Below are positions 29,264 through 38,238 of a stretch of 64,000 nucleotides of DNA, piece after piece (position 1 is the stretch's first letter; each line of letters opens with the position of its first letter). The stretch comes from Cellvibrionaceae bacterium 1162T.S.0a.05 (lineage in GTDB: Bacteria > Pseudomonadota > Gammaproteobacteria > Pseudomonadales > Cellvibrionaceae). Both the position numbers and the translations under genes were made by a program. Where the stretch lies: contig LANB01000001.1 of NCBI GenBank assembly GCA_000964245.1, forward strand, positions 1,636,392 through 1,700,391, given 5' to 3'. The notes under the pieces were generated by a model. It did no database searches. It saw only the letters and a list, made by a program, of their open reading frames with translations, and had not been told where the DNA came from.

Positions 29264-30235
29264 ATGGAAACTAAGCACGAAGCCTATTACGTACCAGAGC
29301 AAAGCAAGTTACCGCTCTGGGCGTCGATCTCACTGTTCCTCACAGTGTTTGGTTTGGCGAATCTATTTAATAGTATTTCAGCACACAAGAAAGCCATGCT
29401 GGCTGACTCTTCACTGGCACCGCTGGGCATGTTTGGTCACGATGGTATTTATTTTGTGATCTGCGGCTTCATTATGTTCTGTTTTGTGCTCTACACCTGG
29501 TTTGGTCAGGCGATTGACGAAAACATTCGCGGCCTCAACAGTGCACAATTGAAGCGTTCTTATGTTTGGGGCATGGGCTGGTTTATTTTCTCGGAAGTGA
29601 TGTTTTTCTCTGCCTTCTTTGGTGCTCTTTGGTACTTGAGAAATATTTCTTTCCCTCATTTGGCCGATGCATCTACCAACGATATTTTGTATAACGGCAA
29701 TATTGAAGTTGAATGGCCGCCAGCACAAACGCCTGATCAAATAGTTAATGGTGATAGCGCATCTTTCGTTGCGCCCGATAAAGGCATGGGTTGGGCCGGC
29801 TGGGGTCACGTGGCCAAATGGTTGCCATTCTGGAACACGGTTATCCTGCTCACATCCAGTGTGACGGTGCATATTGCACACGTTGCGCTGCTGAAGAACA
29901 ACAAAAAGACGTTTAACCTTTGGTTAGGTATTACGGTTGCGTTGGGTATTATCTTCCTCGGCTTCCAGGCATTCGAATACTACGAAGCGGTTCATCACTA
30001 CGGCATTAAGTTGCATTCCGGCGCGTACGGTTTCACCTTCTTTATGCTCACCGGTTTCCACGGTATGCACGTCTTTATGGGTACGTTTATGCTGCTGGTG
30101 CAGTGGTTGCGTTCGGTGACCAAGGGCCACTTCACACACGATGATTGCTTTGGTTTTGAGGCGTCCAGCTGGTATTGGCACTTCGTTGACGTTGTGTGGT
30201 TGGGTCTCTTTATCTTTGTATATATCCTGGGTTAA
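29264..30235 (+). CDS. ctaE: Cytochrome c oxidase subunit III
   Basis: A 323-residue seven-helix subunit. MGWFIFSEVMFFSAFFGALWY carries the conserved Glu, and the C-terminal FHGMHVFMGTFML and SSWYWHFVDVVWLGLF are family signatures. It is longer than a minimal subunit III because of a loop (~130-185) rich in polar residues between helices. GGCGGGGTAAG precedes the ATG. Confidence 0.97.
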   Translation: METKHEAYYVPEQSKLPLWASISLFLTVFGLANLFNSISAHKKAMLADSSLAPLGMFGHDGIYFVICGFIMFCFVLYTWFGQAIDENIRGLNSAQLKRSYVWGMGWFIFSEVMFFSAFFGALWYLRNISFPHLADASTNDILYNGNIEVEWPPAQTPDQIVNGDSASFVAPDKGMGWAGWGHVAKWLPFWNTVILLTSSVTVHIAHVALLKNNKKTFNLWLGITVALGIIFLGFQAFEYYEAVHHYGIKLHSGAYGFTFFMLTGFHGMHVFMGTFMLLVQWLRSVTKGHFTHDDCFGFEASSWYWHFVDVVWLGLFIFVYILG

Positions 30236-30242
30236 TTCCTTC

Positions 30243-30268
30243 GAGGCCTCTGATTATTCAGAGGCCTC
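30243..30268. terminator. Perfect 11-bp hairpin at the end of ctaE
   Basis: GAGGCCTCTGA and TCAGAGGCCTC pair perfectly around TTAT. The right arm runs into the 3' end of the convergent DUF2909 gene. There is no U-run on either side, so termination is plausible but not proven. Confidence 0.55.
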
Positions 30269-30502
30269 CTCACTGACACTTCGATGGTCACCCCAGGGCG
30301 CGGTATTTCCCAACTGTCCTGAATAGATGCCATAGGCGATCACTAACAGCAATGTAGCGGCCAGGCTGATGCGGACTCCCAACAAAATCGCTGTGCGTTT
30401 TGAGCCCTTGACCTCCATATCCCTGATTAAAAAATTCAAGGCGCTTGTCAGGCTGGCAATCACGCCGATAAATAAAACAACAATCAATATTTTTAGTAGC
30501 AT
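30254..30502 (-). CDS. DUF2909 twin-transmembrane protein
   Basis: An 82-residue protein with two membrane helices (~2-25 and ~40-62) separated by a short basic loop (RDMEVKGSKRT). The type is DUF2909, a family found beside cytochrome oxidase assembly genes in pseudomonads. It is on the opposite strand to the cox genes, divergent from SURF1 with a 31-base gap. Role in oxidase assembly is inferred only from position. Confidence 0.8.
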   Translation of the reverse strand: MLLKILIVVLFIGVIASLTSALNFLIRDMEVKGSKRTAILLGVRISLAATLLLVIAYGIYSGQLGNTAPWGDHRSVSEEASE

Positions 30503-30533
30503 AGGTTCTGCCTTTCGGTGAAATTACGGCGCT

Positions 30534-31262
30534 ATGAAAATACAATTCACGCTTAATTGGAAAATTACGCTGGCCAGCGCGCTTTTTCTGCCGCTGTTGA
30601 TAAGCCTGGGTCTGTGGCAACTTGCACGCGCCCAGCAAAAGCACACCATACTCGAACAGTGGCAAACTCAGCAAGCACAAGCGCCCATTGATATGGCGAA
30701 TGTCAATGACGCAGAAAGTGTGCGACCACTCAGCACCCAGGGACAATTCGACAACTCACATTATTGGCTTTACGAAGGCCGCTTTTATGAAGGGCATTTG
30801 GGCTTTGACGTGCTTATGCCTTTTCAAAACAAAAACGGAGACTGGTTGCTGGTTAACCGCGGCTGGGTTTCAGCGACAGCGTATCGTGATGTGCTCCCGA
30901 AATTTGAAACGCCCAACGGCGAGGTGAGTATTATAGGCCATTTAAAAATACCCACGGAATTTGATCTTCTGGACGACGTCACCAATCAAAATGCAAGTTG
31001 GCCGCGTTACGCTCTTGAGATTCGTATGCAAAAGATGGCAGAAGACTACGGTAAGCCTCTGCATTATCGAGTGTTTCAACTTGCGCCTGAATCCCGTGGG
31101 GCCTTAGCCGTCAATCCGGCAGCGCCAGTGAATATGACACCGGAGCGACATCGCGCCTATGCTTTCCAGTGGTTTTCATTGGCGTTTGCGCTATGTATTC
31201 TCTGGTATGTCGCATCGACAAATATCGTCCAGCTTATTAGAAATAAAGAGGTTTCCGAGTGA
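30534..31262 (+). CDS. SURF1 family cytochrome oxidase assembly protein
   Basis: A 242-residue protein with the SURF1 layout: an N-terminal helix (~10-30, LISLGLWQLARAQQK), a periplasmic domain with LYEGRFYEGHLGFDVLMPF and WLLVNRGWV, and a C-terminal helix (YAFQWFSLAFALCILW). SURF1 helps insert heme a. The stop overlaps the next start (GTGA). Confidence 0.93.
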   Translation: MKIQFTLNWKITLASALFLPLLISLGLWQLARAQQKHTILEQWQTQQAQAPIDMANVNDAESVRPLSTQGQFDNSHYWLYEGRFYEGHLGFDVLMPFQNKNGDWLLVNRGWVSATAYRDVLPKFETPNGEVSIIGHLKIPTEFDLLDDVTNQNASWPRYALEIRMQKMAEDYGKPLHYRVFQLAPESRGALAVNPAAPVNMTPERHRAYAFQWFSLAFALCILWYVASTNIVQLIRNKEVSE

Positions 31263-31891
31263 ACGACACACTGACTGAAGAACAAAAAGCGAAAAATATA
31301 AAAAGCAATAAACGTACGCTGTATATTATTTTAATCGTTAGTATTGCGCCTATCGCCCTGGCGTATTTCAGTTTTTTCACAGGCGTCGGTGTGCCGGATT
31401 CGACATCCAGCTACGGACGTATCATTAACCCTGCAAGAAATATCGAGCCACTAATGGCGAGTCATAATGCGGAATATTACCAGCAGATGTTGCAGGATAA
31501 AAAATGGCATTTGTTTTTGCCCGTGGGCGACACTTGCAACGAAGCGTGCGAACAAAACCTTTATGTCACACGCCAGGTACATATTCGCTTAGGTGAAAAA
31601 AGTGTGCGTGTAGATCGAACTTTTGTATACCTCGGTGAGTCTACGCTGGAAGAGACGATGCAAACACTCAAACAAGAGCATCCTCTTCTGAAAGGCATTG
31701 CTGTGGACAAACAGGCTTGGCGCGATTTTATGAAAGGTGTGCAACAGGAGGTTGACCCGGAAGTTCAACCCTACTATGTGTTAGTAGATCAGGAAGGTTT
31801 TGCCATGATGCTGTACGACGAGCATGTAAAAGGAGGGGATTTATTAAAGGATTTAAAACGTGCGCTTAAGCATTCCATCGATTACCAGTAA
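31259..31891 (+). CDS. Sco-like membrane-anchored thioredoxin-fold protein with CxxxC
   Basis: A 210-residue protein with a GTG start overlapping SURF1 by 4 bases. One membrane helix is at ~20-40 and a periplasmic domain follows. C93-NEA-C97 in the segment WHLFLPVGDTCNEACEQN aligns in position with the Cu-binding CxxxC of Sco proteins, and the fold pattern (YLGESTLEETM, YYVLVDQEGFAMMLY) is thioredoxin-like. No Sco-type histidine at the usual later place could be assigned with confidence. Homologues sit between SURF1 and ctaA in Pseudomonas (from memory). Likely an oxidase assembly factor. Confidence 0.75.
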   Translation: MNDTLTEEQKAKNIKSNKRTLYIILIVSIAPIALAYFSFFTGVGVPDSTSSYGRIINPARNIEPLMASHNAEYYQQMLQDKKWHLFLPVGDTCNEACEQNLYVTRQVHIRLGEKSVRVDRTFVYLGESTLEETMQTLKQEHPLLKGIAVDKQAWRDFMKGVQQEVDPEVQPYYVLVDQEGFAMMLYDEHVKGGDLLKDLKRALKHSIDYQ

Positions 31892-32837
31892 ATTCTTCCT
31901 CTCACACTGCTTAATCATTATTGTATCCTGCGCCCTCAATCTACAGGCGCAGGAGCTGAACCCTTTTGGTAATTCCTATGACTTTGATTATTCGGCCACT
32001 ACAACAACAGTGGTTTTGAATAAAGAGGGTCAGGGGTTATTTTTTTGGCCGCCTTTTAATTCTGAACATCTCAACTATGGTGTTCTTTTATACGCTATGA
32101 TCCTCAAGTACGCGGATAAATTCGAGGCGCATGGCTCATATGGGGAAGCTGATTATCACATAATCATCGCCGGTCCCGGACAAATCCGGAACTACTATCT
32201 GGGTTTAGGTTGGTTGGAATTCGAAGAAACCGTTGCCCTTCTCCGTGATGAAGACTACGACGAAATGCTCTATCTCATCGAGTCGCGCTTGGAAAACAAC
32301 GAACAAGCGCCGAAGGAAGCGACTGATAATATTTTAACTAAAAGAATTAATTATCCTTTTCAATCTCGCCTAAGTACAGCAGAGAGCTTGAAAGAAGCGA
32401 AACGAAAAATTCGCCCGTTGTTTGAAAACAATGGCGATGAACGTTGGGATAATTTTTCCCCAAAGCGAGAGGTGCGTGAAAATACTGAAAGTAAACAATC
32501 GAAAGGCGAATTGATAAGAGCGAGAGAGACACCTGACAAAAGCCGTGAATCACCGAACATGCAAGAAGAACTACAAGCTCGCAAAGAAAATGTTGAAAGC
32601 GAAGCAAGTGTAGGTAAGGGAAGTAATGGAGACATTGAGAGAAAAGTAACACTAGCAGAAATGTCACCAGAAAATAATTCAAACGCAAAACTTGATAAGG
32701 GTTTTGGTGCCGCACAATTCGCTGTGAGCGAACCAATTCCTTCTGGTCAACCGTCCACCGTACGCTTTCGAATTTGGATGATATTTCCCTTGGGGATCAT
32801 TATTTTATTATTTATCTATTTAAAAACCAGAAATTAA
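31860..32837 (+). CDS. Unrecognised exported protein with C-terminal membrane anchor
   Basis: I do not recognise this 325-residue protein. The start is GTG at 31860, 32 bases inside the preceding gene; AAAGGA 8 bases upstream supports it. Residues 10-30 are a signal peptide (LIIIVSCALNLQAQ). Residues ~35-150 are folded-looking with aromatic motifs (GLFFWPPFNSEHLNYG, YYLGLGWLEFEETV). Residues ~150-295 are charged, low-complexity and probably disordered. The end (WMIFPLGIIILLFIYL) is a membrane helix with a basic tail. It ends 4 bases from the convergent napC stop. Confidence 0.7.
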   Translation: MRLSIPSITSKFFLSHCLIIIVSCALNLQAQELNPFGNSYDFDYSATTTTVVLNKEGQGLFFWPPFNSEHLNYGVLLYAMILKYADKFEAHGSYGEADYHIIIAGPGQIRNYYLGLGWLEFEETVALLRDEDYDEMLYLIESRLENNEQAPKEATDNILTKRINYPFQSRLSTAESLKEAKRKIRPLFENNGDERWDNFSPKREVRENTESKQSKGELIRARETPDKSRESPNMQEELQARKENVESEASVGKGSNGDIERKVTLAEMSPENNSNAKLDKGFGAAQFAVSEPIPSGQPSTVRFRIWMIFPLGIIILLFIYLKTRN

Positions 32838-32841
32838 TCTG

Positions 32842-33432
32842 CTATTGCCAGCCTTCCACCTCAGACATATCAGGTAATTGATGCGCAATGCCTTTATGGC
32901 AATCAATACAAGTCTTTTCACCTGAGGCCAATGCCGTACTGTGTTGTACCGAGGCACGTGGGCTCTGGCGTGTAAAATCCATGTAATCAAAATTATGGCA
33001 ATTGCGGCATTCAAGTGAGTCATTTGCTTTTAAGCGCGCCCACTCGTGTTGCGCCAATTCCAAACGTTTGTCCTCGAATTTTTCGCGTGTGCTGATGGTG
33101 CCAAAAATTTTGCCCCACACTTCTTTGGACGCTTGAGTTTTCCGCGCAATTTTATCTGTCCATTCATGCGGCACATGACAATCGGGGCAGGTTGCGCGTA
33201 CACCGGAACGATTACTGAAGTGTATGGTAGTTTGTAATTCCTGGTAGACATTATTTTCCATTTCATGACAGGAAATACAAAATGCTTCTGTGTTGGTCGC
33301 TTCCAGAGCCGTATTAAATCCACCCCAAAATAGGATTCCGGCCAGAAAACCGCCGAGGGTGAGAAAGCCAATACTAAAATGCACACTGGGTTTATTGGTA
33401 AGCTTCCAGTAATGTAAAAGTAATTTCTTCAC
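32842..33432 (-). CDS. napC: NapC/NirT-type tetraheme cytochrome c
   Basis: A 196-residue membrane-anchored cytochrome that passes electrons from quinol to NapAB. One N-terminal helix (~18-40, [18 protein letters not shown]) is followed by four heme sites: CISCH, CPDCH, CRNCH and CIDCH. The start is GTG. Last gene of napEDABC, 11 bases after napB. Confidence 0.96.
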   Translation of the reverse strand: MKKLLLHYWKLTNKPSVHFSIGFLTLGGFLAGILFWGGFNTALEATNTEAFCISCHEMENNVYQELQTTIHFSNRSGVRATCPDCHVPHEWTDKIARKTQASKEVWGKIFGTISTREKFEDKRLELAQHEWARLKANDSLECRNCHNFDYMDFTRQSPRASVQHSTALASGEKTCIDCHKGIAHQLPDMSEVEGWQ

Positions 33433-33443
33433 AGGACGCTACC

Positions 33444-33965
33444 TTATTTCTTTTCTTTTTTCAGTAATTGATCGATAGGTATAAAGGTGTTTTCAACCAG
33501 GGGTGTCGCGTCAACCTGAGTGACATGACATTGGGTACAGAAATAACGGCGCGGCGAGACATCGGCTAAAAAGTTTCCATCGCGGTCCATAAAATGCGTG
33601 ACGCTGATCATCGGTGCCTGACTTTCAGGTATACGTGTACGTGCATGGCAAGCCAGGCATTGATTTGCGCGTGTGTCGACCTGGTATTTATCTATCGCAT
33701 GCGGAATCGTTGGCGGTTGCATGGGGTAACCACGTTCGCGCTTTTTATCCTTGTTACTTTCGTTCAATAACGGTTCGGGTTCTTCGGCTTCGGTCGAGAG
33801 TTGTGTCCCTTTACGTAAGGTCGCAATTTGCTTGGTATCGTCAACCAAATCCGCAGCTTCGACGAAAGCAACCGTCATACTAAGGAGGCTTAACAGTATA
33901 AAGGCCGGTAGGACTGGCGAGATGAAGACCTTGTAGCACGCCCTGGTTTTAATATTGATTGTCAT
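33444..33965 (-). CDS. napB: Periplasmic nitrate reductase diheme cytochrome c subunit
   Basis: A 173-residue exported small subunit with two heme sites (CLACH and CTQCH). The signal peptide lies at ~15-38. PPTIPHAIDKYQVDTRANQCLACH and the MISVTHFMDRDG region are NapB signatures. It transfers electrons from NapC to NapA and lies 9 bases after napA. Confidence 0.95.
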   Translation of the reverse strand: MTINIKTRACYKVFISPVLPAFILLSLLSMTVAFVEAADLVDDTKQIATLRKGTQLSTEAEEPEPLLNESNKDKKRERGYPMQPPTIPHAIDKYQVDTRANQCLACHARTRIPESQAPMISVTHFMDRDGNFLADVSPRRYFCTQCHVTQVDATPLVENTFIPIDQLLKKEKK

Positions 33966-33974
33966 TGTCGTCTC

Positions 33975-36470
33975 CTAGGCTTTTACGATCTGCACAGCAC
34001 ATTTTTTAAAGTCTGTTTGCTTGGAAATCGGATCGGTGGCATCCAGCGTGACTTTATTGATCAATTGCCGAGAATCGAACCAGGGAACGAACACAAGATC
34101 TCGGGGCATTTTGTTGCGACCGCGGGTTTCGACACGAGAAATAATTTCGCCGCGGCGAGATCGAACACGTACCTTGTCTCCGCGTCGCAGATTCAGTTTG
34201 CGTGCATCGTCAGGATGTAGATACACCAAGGCGTTGGGGAAAGACAAATACAGCTCGGGGACACGTTGTGTCATAGAGCCTGAGTGCCAGTGCTCTAATA
34301 CACGACCGGTACATAACCAGAAGGGATATTCCTCATCGGGCGCTTCAGCGGGGGATTCGTAGGGTAGGGCGAAAATAATGGCCCGGCCATCGGGTTTCCC
34401 ATAAAACTGAAAGCCTTTGCCTTTTTCTACGTAAGGGTCGCTTTCTTCACGATAACGCCACAGCGTTTCCTGACCATTCACAACAGGCCAACGCAAGCCG
34501 CGTGTATTGTGATACACATCGAAGTCGGCGAGGTCGTGGCCATGTCCGCGGCCAAAAATCGCATATTCTTCAAATAAACCTTTCTGGACATAGAAACCAA
34601 AGTCTTTTGACTCGTGGTTGTTGTAAGCGGCATTCATGTCGGACAAGGGGAACTTATCGACGTTGCCATTTTTAAACAGCACATCAAACAGACTCAGATT
34701 GCGATAAGTGGGTTTTTTGGCAATGAGTTCTTCCGGCCAAACGTCTTCCACTTTAAAACGTTTGGAAAATTCCATTAATTGCCAGAGGTCGGATCGACTT
34801 TCTCCGGGTGCATCCACCAATTGGTGCCAGAACTGCGTGCGCCGCTCCGCATTCCCGTAGGCTCCTTCTTTTTCTACCCACATCGCAGTCGGCAATACTA
34901 AATCCGCAGCTTGCGCGGTGACGGTAGGATAAGCATCGGAAACGATTATAAAATTTTCCGGGTTGCGATAACCGGGCAAGCCTTCCTCATTCATATTCGC
35001 TGCAGCTTGCATATTGTTATTCACTTGCACCCAATACACATTTATTTCGCCGTCCTTGAGCTTGCGGTTGTGTAATACCGCATGCGCACCCGGTTTGTCT
35101 GGAATGGTGCCTTCCGGTAATTTCCAGATTTTTTCTGCGTACGCACGGTGCTCAGGATTGGCCACCACCATGTCAGCCGGAAGACGATGCGCAAAGGTGC
35201 CAACCTCGCGTGCAGTCCCGCACGCGGAAGGTTGGCCAGTCAGGGAGAATGGGCTATTCCCTGGCTGTGAAATTTTCCCGGTGAGCAGGTGGAGGTTATA
35301 AATCAAATTATTCATCCACACGCCGCGGGTATGTTGGTTAACGCCCATTGTCCAAAGTGACATCACTTTGGTTTTTGGGTCGGCATAAAGCCGGGCGAGT
35401 TCAATTAATTTTTCTTTTGCGACGCCACTGATTTTACTGGCTTTCTCGACAGTGTATTCACTGACGAATTTAGTGTATTCCTCAAAGCTGATTTCACTGG
35501 AGCCGCCCGCTTTATCTGCATTTTTTGCCGCCTTTTCTTTCGGGTGCTCAGGCCGTAAACCGTAACCAATATCGTCATTCCCCAAGCGAAAATTCGTGTG
35601 CTTGTTGATGAACGCCTTATTCACCTTTTTATTTTGAATAATATAATTCGCGATAAAGTTCGCGATGGCCAAGTCACTTTGTGGGGTAAAAATGATTTTC
35701 TGATCGACGAGATCAAAGCAGCGATGTTCATAGGTCGACAACACGGCCACTTTGGTGTCAGGGCGACTTAAACGGGTGTCGGTAATGCGTGTCCACAAAA
35801 TAGGATGCATTTCCGCCATGTTGCTGCCCCAAAGCACAAAAGCATCCGCGTGTTCGAAGTCATCGTAGCAACCCATGGGTTCGTCGATGCCAAAGGTTCG
35901 CATAGAACCGGCGACGGCCGACGCCATACAGTGGCGCGCATTCGGTTCAATATTATTTGAGCGGAATCCCGCTTTCATCAATTTAACAGCCGCGTAACCT
36001 TCCCAAACGGTCCACTGCCCTGAGCCAAACATACCGATAGACGAAGGGCCTTTCTTTTTTAACGCGGCTTTGGTTTTTTCCGCCATGATGTCGAAGGCTT
36101 CATCCCAGGAGACCGGCGTAAATTCACCATGTTTGTCATACACACCATTTTTTTTGCGCAGCAAGGGTGTTTGCAAACGGTCGGAACCGTACATGATTTT
36201 CGAAAGGAAATAGCCTTTTACACAACTCAAACCACGATTGACCGGTGAATTGATATCGCCGTGGGTCGCGACCACTTTTCCTTCTTTGGTTGCCACATTC
36301 ACACTGCAACCGGTGCCGCAAAAACGGCAAGGCGCTTTTGACCAGGTCAAGCGTGTTTCGTCGATCGAGGTAATTAAATTGCTTGCCTCGCTGGGCAGTG
36401 CGACACCTGCTGCCGCAGCAGCGGTGGACAGGGCTTGTCCACGAATAAAATCCCTACGGGTTAGACTCAT
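33975..36470 (-). CDS. napA: Periplasmic nitrate reductase catalytic subunit
   Basis: An 831-residue bis-MGD molybdoenzyme. The Tat signal is RRDFIRGQA at residues 5-13. The [4Fe-4S] site is [13 protein letters not shown]...SCVKGY, and [12 protein letters not shown] contains the Mo-ligating Cys. Length is normal for NapA (about 830). Its ATG overlaps the napD stop by 4 bases (ATGA), with GAGGTCC as ribosome site. It reduces nitrate to nitrite in the periplasm. Confidence 0.98.
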   Translation of the reverse strand: MSLTRRDFIRGQALSTAAAAAGVALPSEASNLITSIDETRLTWSKAPCRFCGTGCSVNVATKEGKVVATHGDINSPVNRGLSCVKGYFLSKIMYGSDRLQTPLLRKKNGVYDKHGEFTPVSWDEAFDIMAEKTKAALKKKGPSSIGMFGSGQWTVWEGYAAVKLMKAGFRSNNIEPNARHCMASAVAGSMRTFGIDEPMGCYDDFEHADAFVLWGSNMAEMHPILWTRITDTRLSRPDTKVAVLSTYEHRCFDLVDQKIIFTPQSDLAIANFIANYIIQNKKVNKAFINKHTNFRLGNDDIGYGLRPEHPKEKAAKNADKAGGSSEISFEEYTKFVSEYTVEKASKISGVAKEKLIELARLYADPKTKVMSLWTMGVNQHTRGVWMNNLIYNLHLLTGKISQPGNSPFSLTGQPSACGTAREVGTFAHRLPADMVVANPEHRAYAEKIWKLPEGTIPDKPGAHAVLHNRKLKDGEINVYWVQVNNNMQAAANMNEEGLPGYRNPENFIIVSDAYPTVTAQAADLVLPTAMWVEKEGAYGNAERRTQFWHQLVDAPGESRSDLWQLMEFSKRFKVEDVWPEELIAKKPTYRNLSLFDVLFKNGNVDKFPLSDMNAAYNNHESKDFGFYVQKGLFEEYAIFGRGHGHDLADFDVYHNTRGLRWPVVNGQETLWRYREESDPYVEKGKGFQFYGKPDGRAIIFALPYESPAEAPDEEYPFWLCTGRVLEHWHSGSMTQRVPELYLSFPNALVYLHPDDARKLNLRRGDKVRVRSRRGEIISRVETRGRNKMPRDLVFVPWFDSRQLINKVTLDATDPISKQTDFKKCAVQIVKA

Positions 36471-36733
36471 TGGAGGACCTCATTTAATGCGTGCGCAGGT
36501 TCGAGATGGTGATAGATCATAAAAACACTGAAAACACCCGGAAGTTTTTCCGCTTTACTAATCCAGTTTTGGATAGCGCGACAGTTTTCAGTTTCGAGGA
36601 GGGCAATCATTTTACCGCTGGCGTCGCTGTAACCGATCTCTGTGTGTGGCCAGCTCTCAAATTGAACGCGAAGTTTTTCGGTTTCGGCAGGTCGGGTGCG
36701 CAATAACAGGCTGGTGGTATAGATATCTGTCAT
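36467..36733 (-). CDS. napD: NapA maturation chaperone NapD
   Basis: An 88-residue cytosolic protein from the ATG at 36733; a longer frame reaches 36754 but overlaps napE. NapD binds the NapA twin-arginine signal and prevents early export. [30 protein letters not shown] and [13 protein letters not shown] fit the small ferredoxin-like fold. It begins 1 base after the napE stop and overlaps napA by 4 bases. Confidence 0.9.
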   Translation of the reverse strand: MTDIYTTSLLLRTRPAETEKLRVQFESWPHTEIGYSDASGKMIALLETENCRAIQNWISKAEKLPGVFSVFMIYHHLEPAHALNEVLQ

Positions 36734-36734
36734 T

Positions 36735-36884
36735 TCAGACTCCTGGCGGGCCAAAGATTATTTGGCTTATCCAGATTAAAAACCCGTAGCCGCCGACGAG
36801 AATGACTGAGAGCAGTGGGAACAGGATGACGGTTATAAACAGAAAAAGCCGGAGTTCCTGCTTGCGGCTTTGGCTTTCTTCCAT
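36735..36884 (-). CDS. napE: Small membrane protein NapE
   Basis: A 49-residue single-helix protein (ELRLFLFITVILFPLLSV...GGYGFLIWI) ending FGPPGV, the NapE pattern. The ATG at 36884 gives the family-like start MEESQSRKQE; in-frame starts at 36905 and 36917 would add 7-11 residues. First gene of the operon, downstream of an FNR-like site. NapE is of uncertain function. Confidence 0.85.
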   Translation of the reverse strand: MEESQSRKQELRLFLFITVILFPLLSVILVGGYGFLIWISQIIFGPPGV

Positions 36885-36943
36885 AGGGGAGGCCTTAATT
36901 ATCATTGTTGATCTCATTAAAGCCTGGGAGGCAGCCGTGCGAA

Positions 36944-36957
36944 TTGATTTGGGTCAA
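36944..36957. promoter_or_regulatory. FNR/ANR-type binding site
   Basis: TTGAT-TTGG-GTCAA differs from the FNR/ANR consensus TTGAT-N4-ATCAA by one base. It lies 60 bases upstream of the napE ATG, a usual place for anaerobic activation of nap, and about 100 bases upstream of the divergent ctaA start, so it might also influence heme A synthesis. Confidence 0.7.
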
Positions 36958-37056
36958 GCAGGATGTACTCAACAATAGATCGCCTGCCGGGAATTTAACC
37001 TGTGGCGGCAAAATGGTAGAATCGTCGCCCGCTTTAACTCCCTGATTGGAATAGAA

Positions 37057-38238
37057 TTGAAGAGCCTGTCTTTAGTGGCCTTTGTAATGGCCATCGTTGT
37101 TGTTGTGCTTGGTGCTTATACCCGTCTTGTTGATGCTGGCCTCGGATGCCCGGATTGGCCGACCTGCTACGGCCATTTGTGGGTGCCCACCAGCGAAGCT
37201 GATATTGCGCGGGCGAATGAAGCATTTGAGCATGCCCCCGTTGAAACGGATAAAACCTGGCCTGAGCAGATCCACCGGATTTTTGCCTCATCACTCGGGG
37301 TAATGATTCTGGCGATTTTTGCGCTGGCGACACGTGCCCGCATACAGCGTGCTCGTCCCTGGAAGGCGACTACTGTGCTACTTTCCCTGCTGGTGTTGGG
37401 CACAATCTTGCGCATTATTATTGGCCACGCCTTCGATTTTCCCCTGCTTGCCCTTGCTGCAGGCTATTTTGGTTGGCTCGCCTGGCTGGCCAAACGTGAG
37501 CCCAGCTCGCCGGAACCCTACAAACTTGTCGCTTTGCTCGCCGGCTTGGTGATCCTGCAAGGTTGGTTTGGGATGTGGACAGTGACCCTGAATCTTTGGC
37601 CGCAAGTCGTGACAGTGCATCTGCTTGGCGGCTTCACGACACTCAGCTTGTTATGGCTGGTGTTCCAGCGTACATCCGGCTGGAAATGGCAGGCAGACAC
37701 CGAAAGTCGACCGCAAATTGCGCGGCTTAAGCCCTTGATGTGGTTGTTTTTCGCGCTGGTCGTGGTGCAGATCGCATTGGGGGGTTGGACAACCTCTAAT
37801 TACGCTGCGTTGGCGTGCCCTGACTTTCCTACCTGTCATGCCGAGTGGTGGCCGCACGCCGATTTCAAGCAGGGTTTTAATGTCCTGCAGCACGTTGGCC
37901 CTAATTACCTGGGCGGGCAACTGGATAATTATGCGCGCACGGCCATCCATCTCAGTCATCGGATCGGCGCTTTACTGGTTTTGCTGAGCGGCCTCGTCCT
38001 GATTTTTCGACTTTTCTTGAGTAAACAAGCCATCTTGCAACGCTATGCTGGCGTGATTAGCGCTGTTTTGGCAGCGCAAATTGCTTTGGGTATTACCAAT
38101 GTCATGGCGGGCTTGCCCCTGGCTGTCGCCGTCGCCCATAATGCGGGCGGGGCAGTTTTGTTACTTTGTATCATTACGCTTTTACAGCGTACTCACCACT
38201 ATTTAGGCGAAACCCAACAGGAAAATTCTGATGTCTGA
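37057..38238 (+). CDS. ctaA: Heme A synthase (CtaA/COX15)
   Basis: A 393-residue, eight-helix protein converting heme O to heme A. The two halves each carry a Cys pair (LGCPDWPTCYG and LACPDFPTCHAEWW) and His sites (EQIHRIFASSLG, VTVHLLGGFTTL, AIHLSHRIGALL, AVAHNAGGAVLL). The start is TTG at 37057; no ATG or GTG lies upstream in frame before a stop. It overlaps ctaB by 8 bases. Confidence 0.94.
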   Translation: MKSLSLVAFVMAIVVVVLGAYTRLVDAGLGCPDWPTCYGHLWVPTSEADIARANEAFEHAPVETDKTWPEQIHRIFASSLGVMILAIFALATRARIQRARPWKATTVLLSLLVLGTILRIIIGHAFDFPLLALAAGYFGWLAWLAKREPSSPEPYKLVALLAGLVILQGWFGMWTVTLNLWPQVVTVHLLGGFTTLSLLWLVFQRTSGWKWQADTESRPQIARLKPLMWLFFALVVVQIALGGWTTSNYAALACPDFPTCHAEWWPHADFKQGFNVLQHVGPNYLGGQLDNYARTAIHLSHRIGALLVLLSGLVLIFRLFLSKQAILQRYAGVISAVLAAQIALGITNVMAGLPLAVAVAHNAGGAVLLLCIITLLQRTHHYLGETQQENSDV

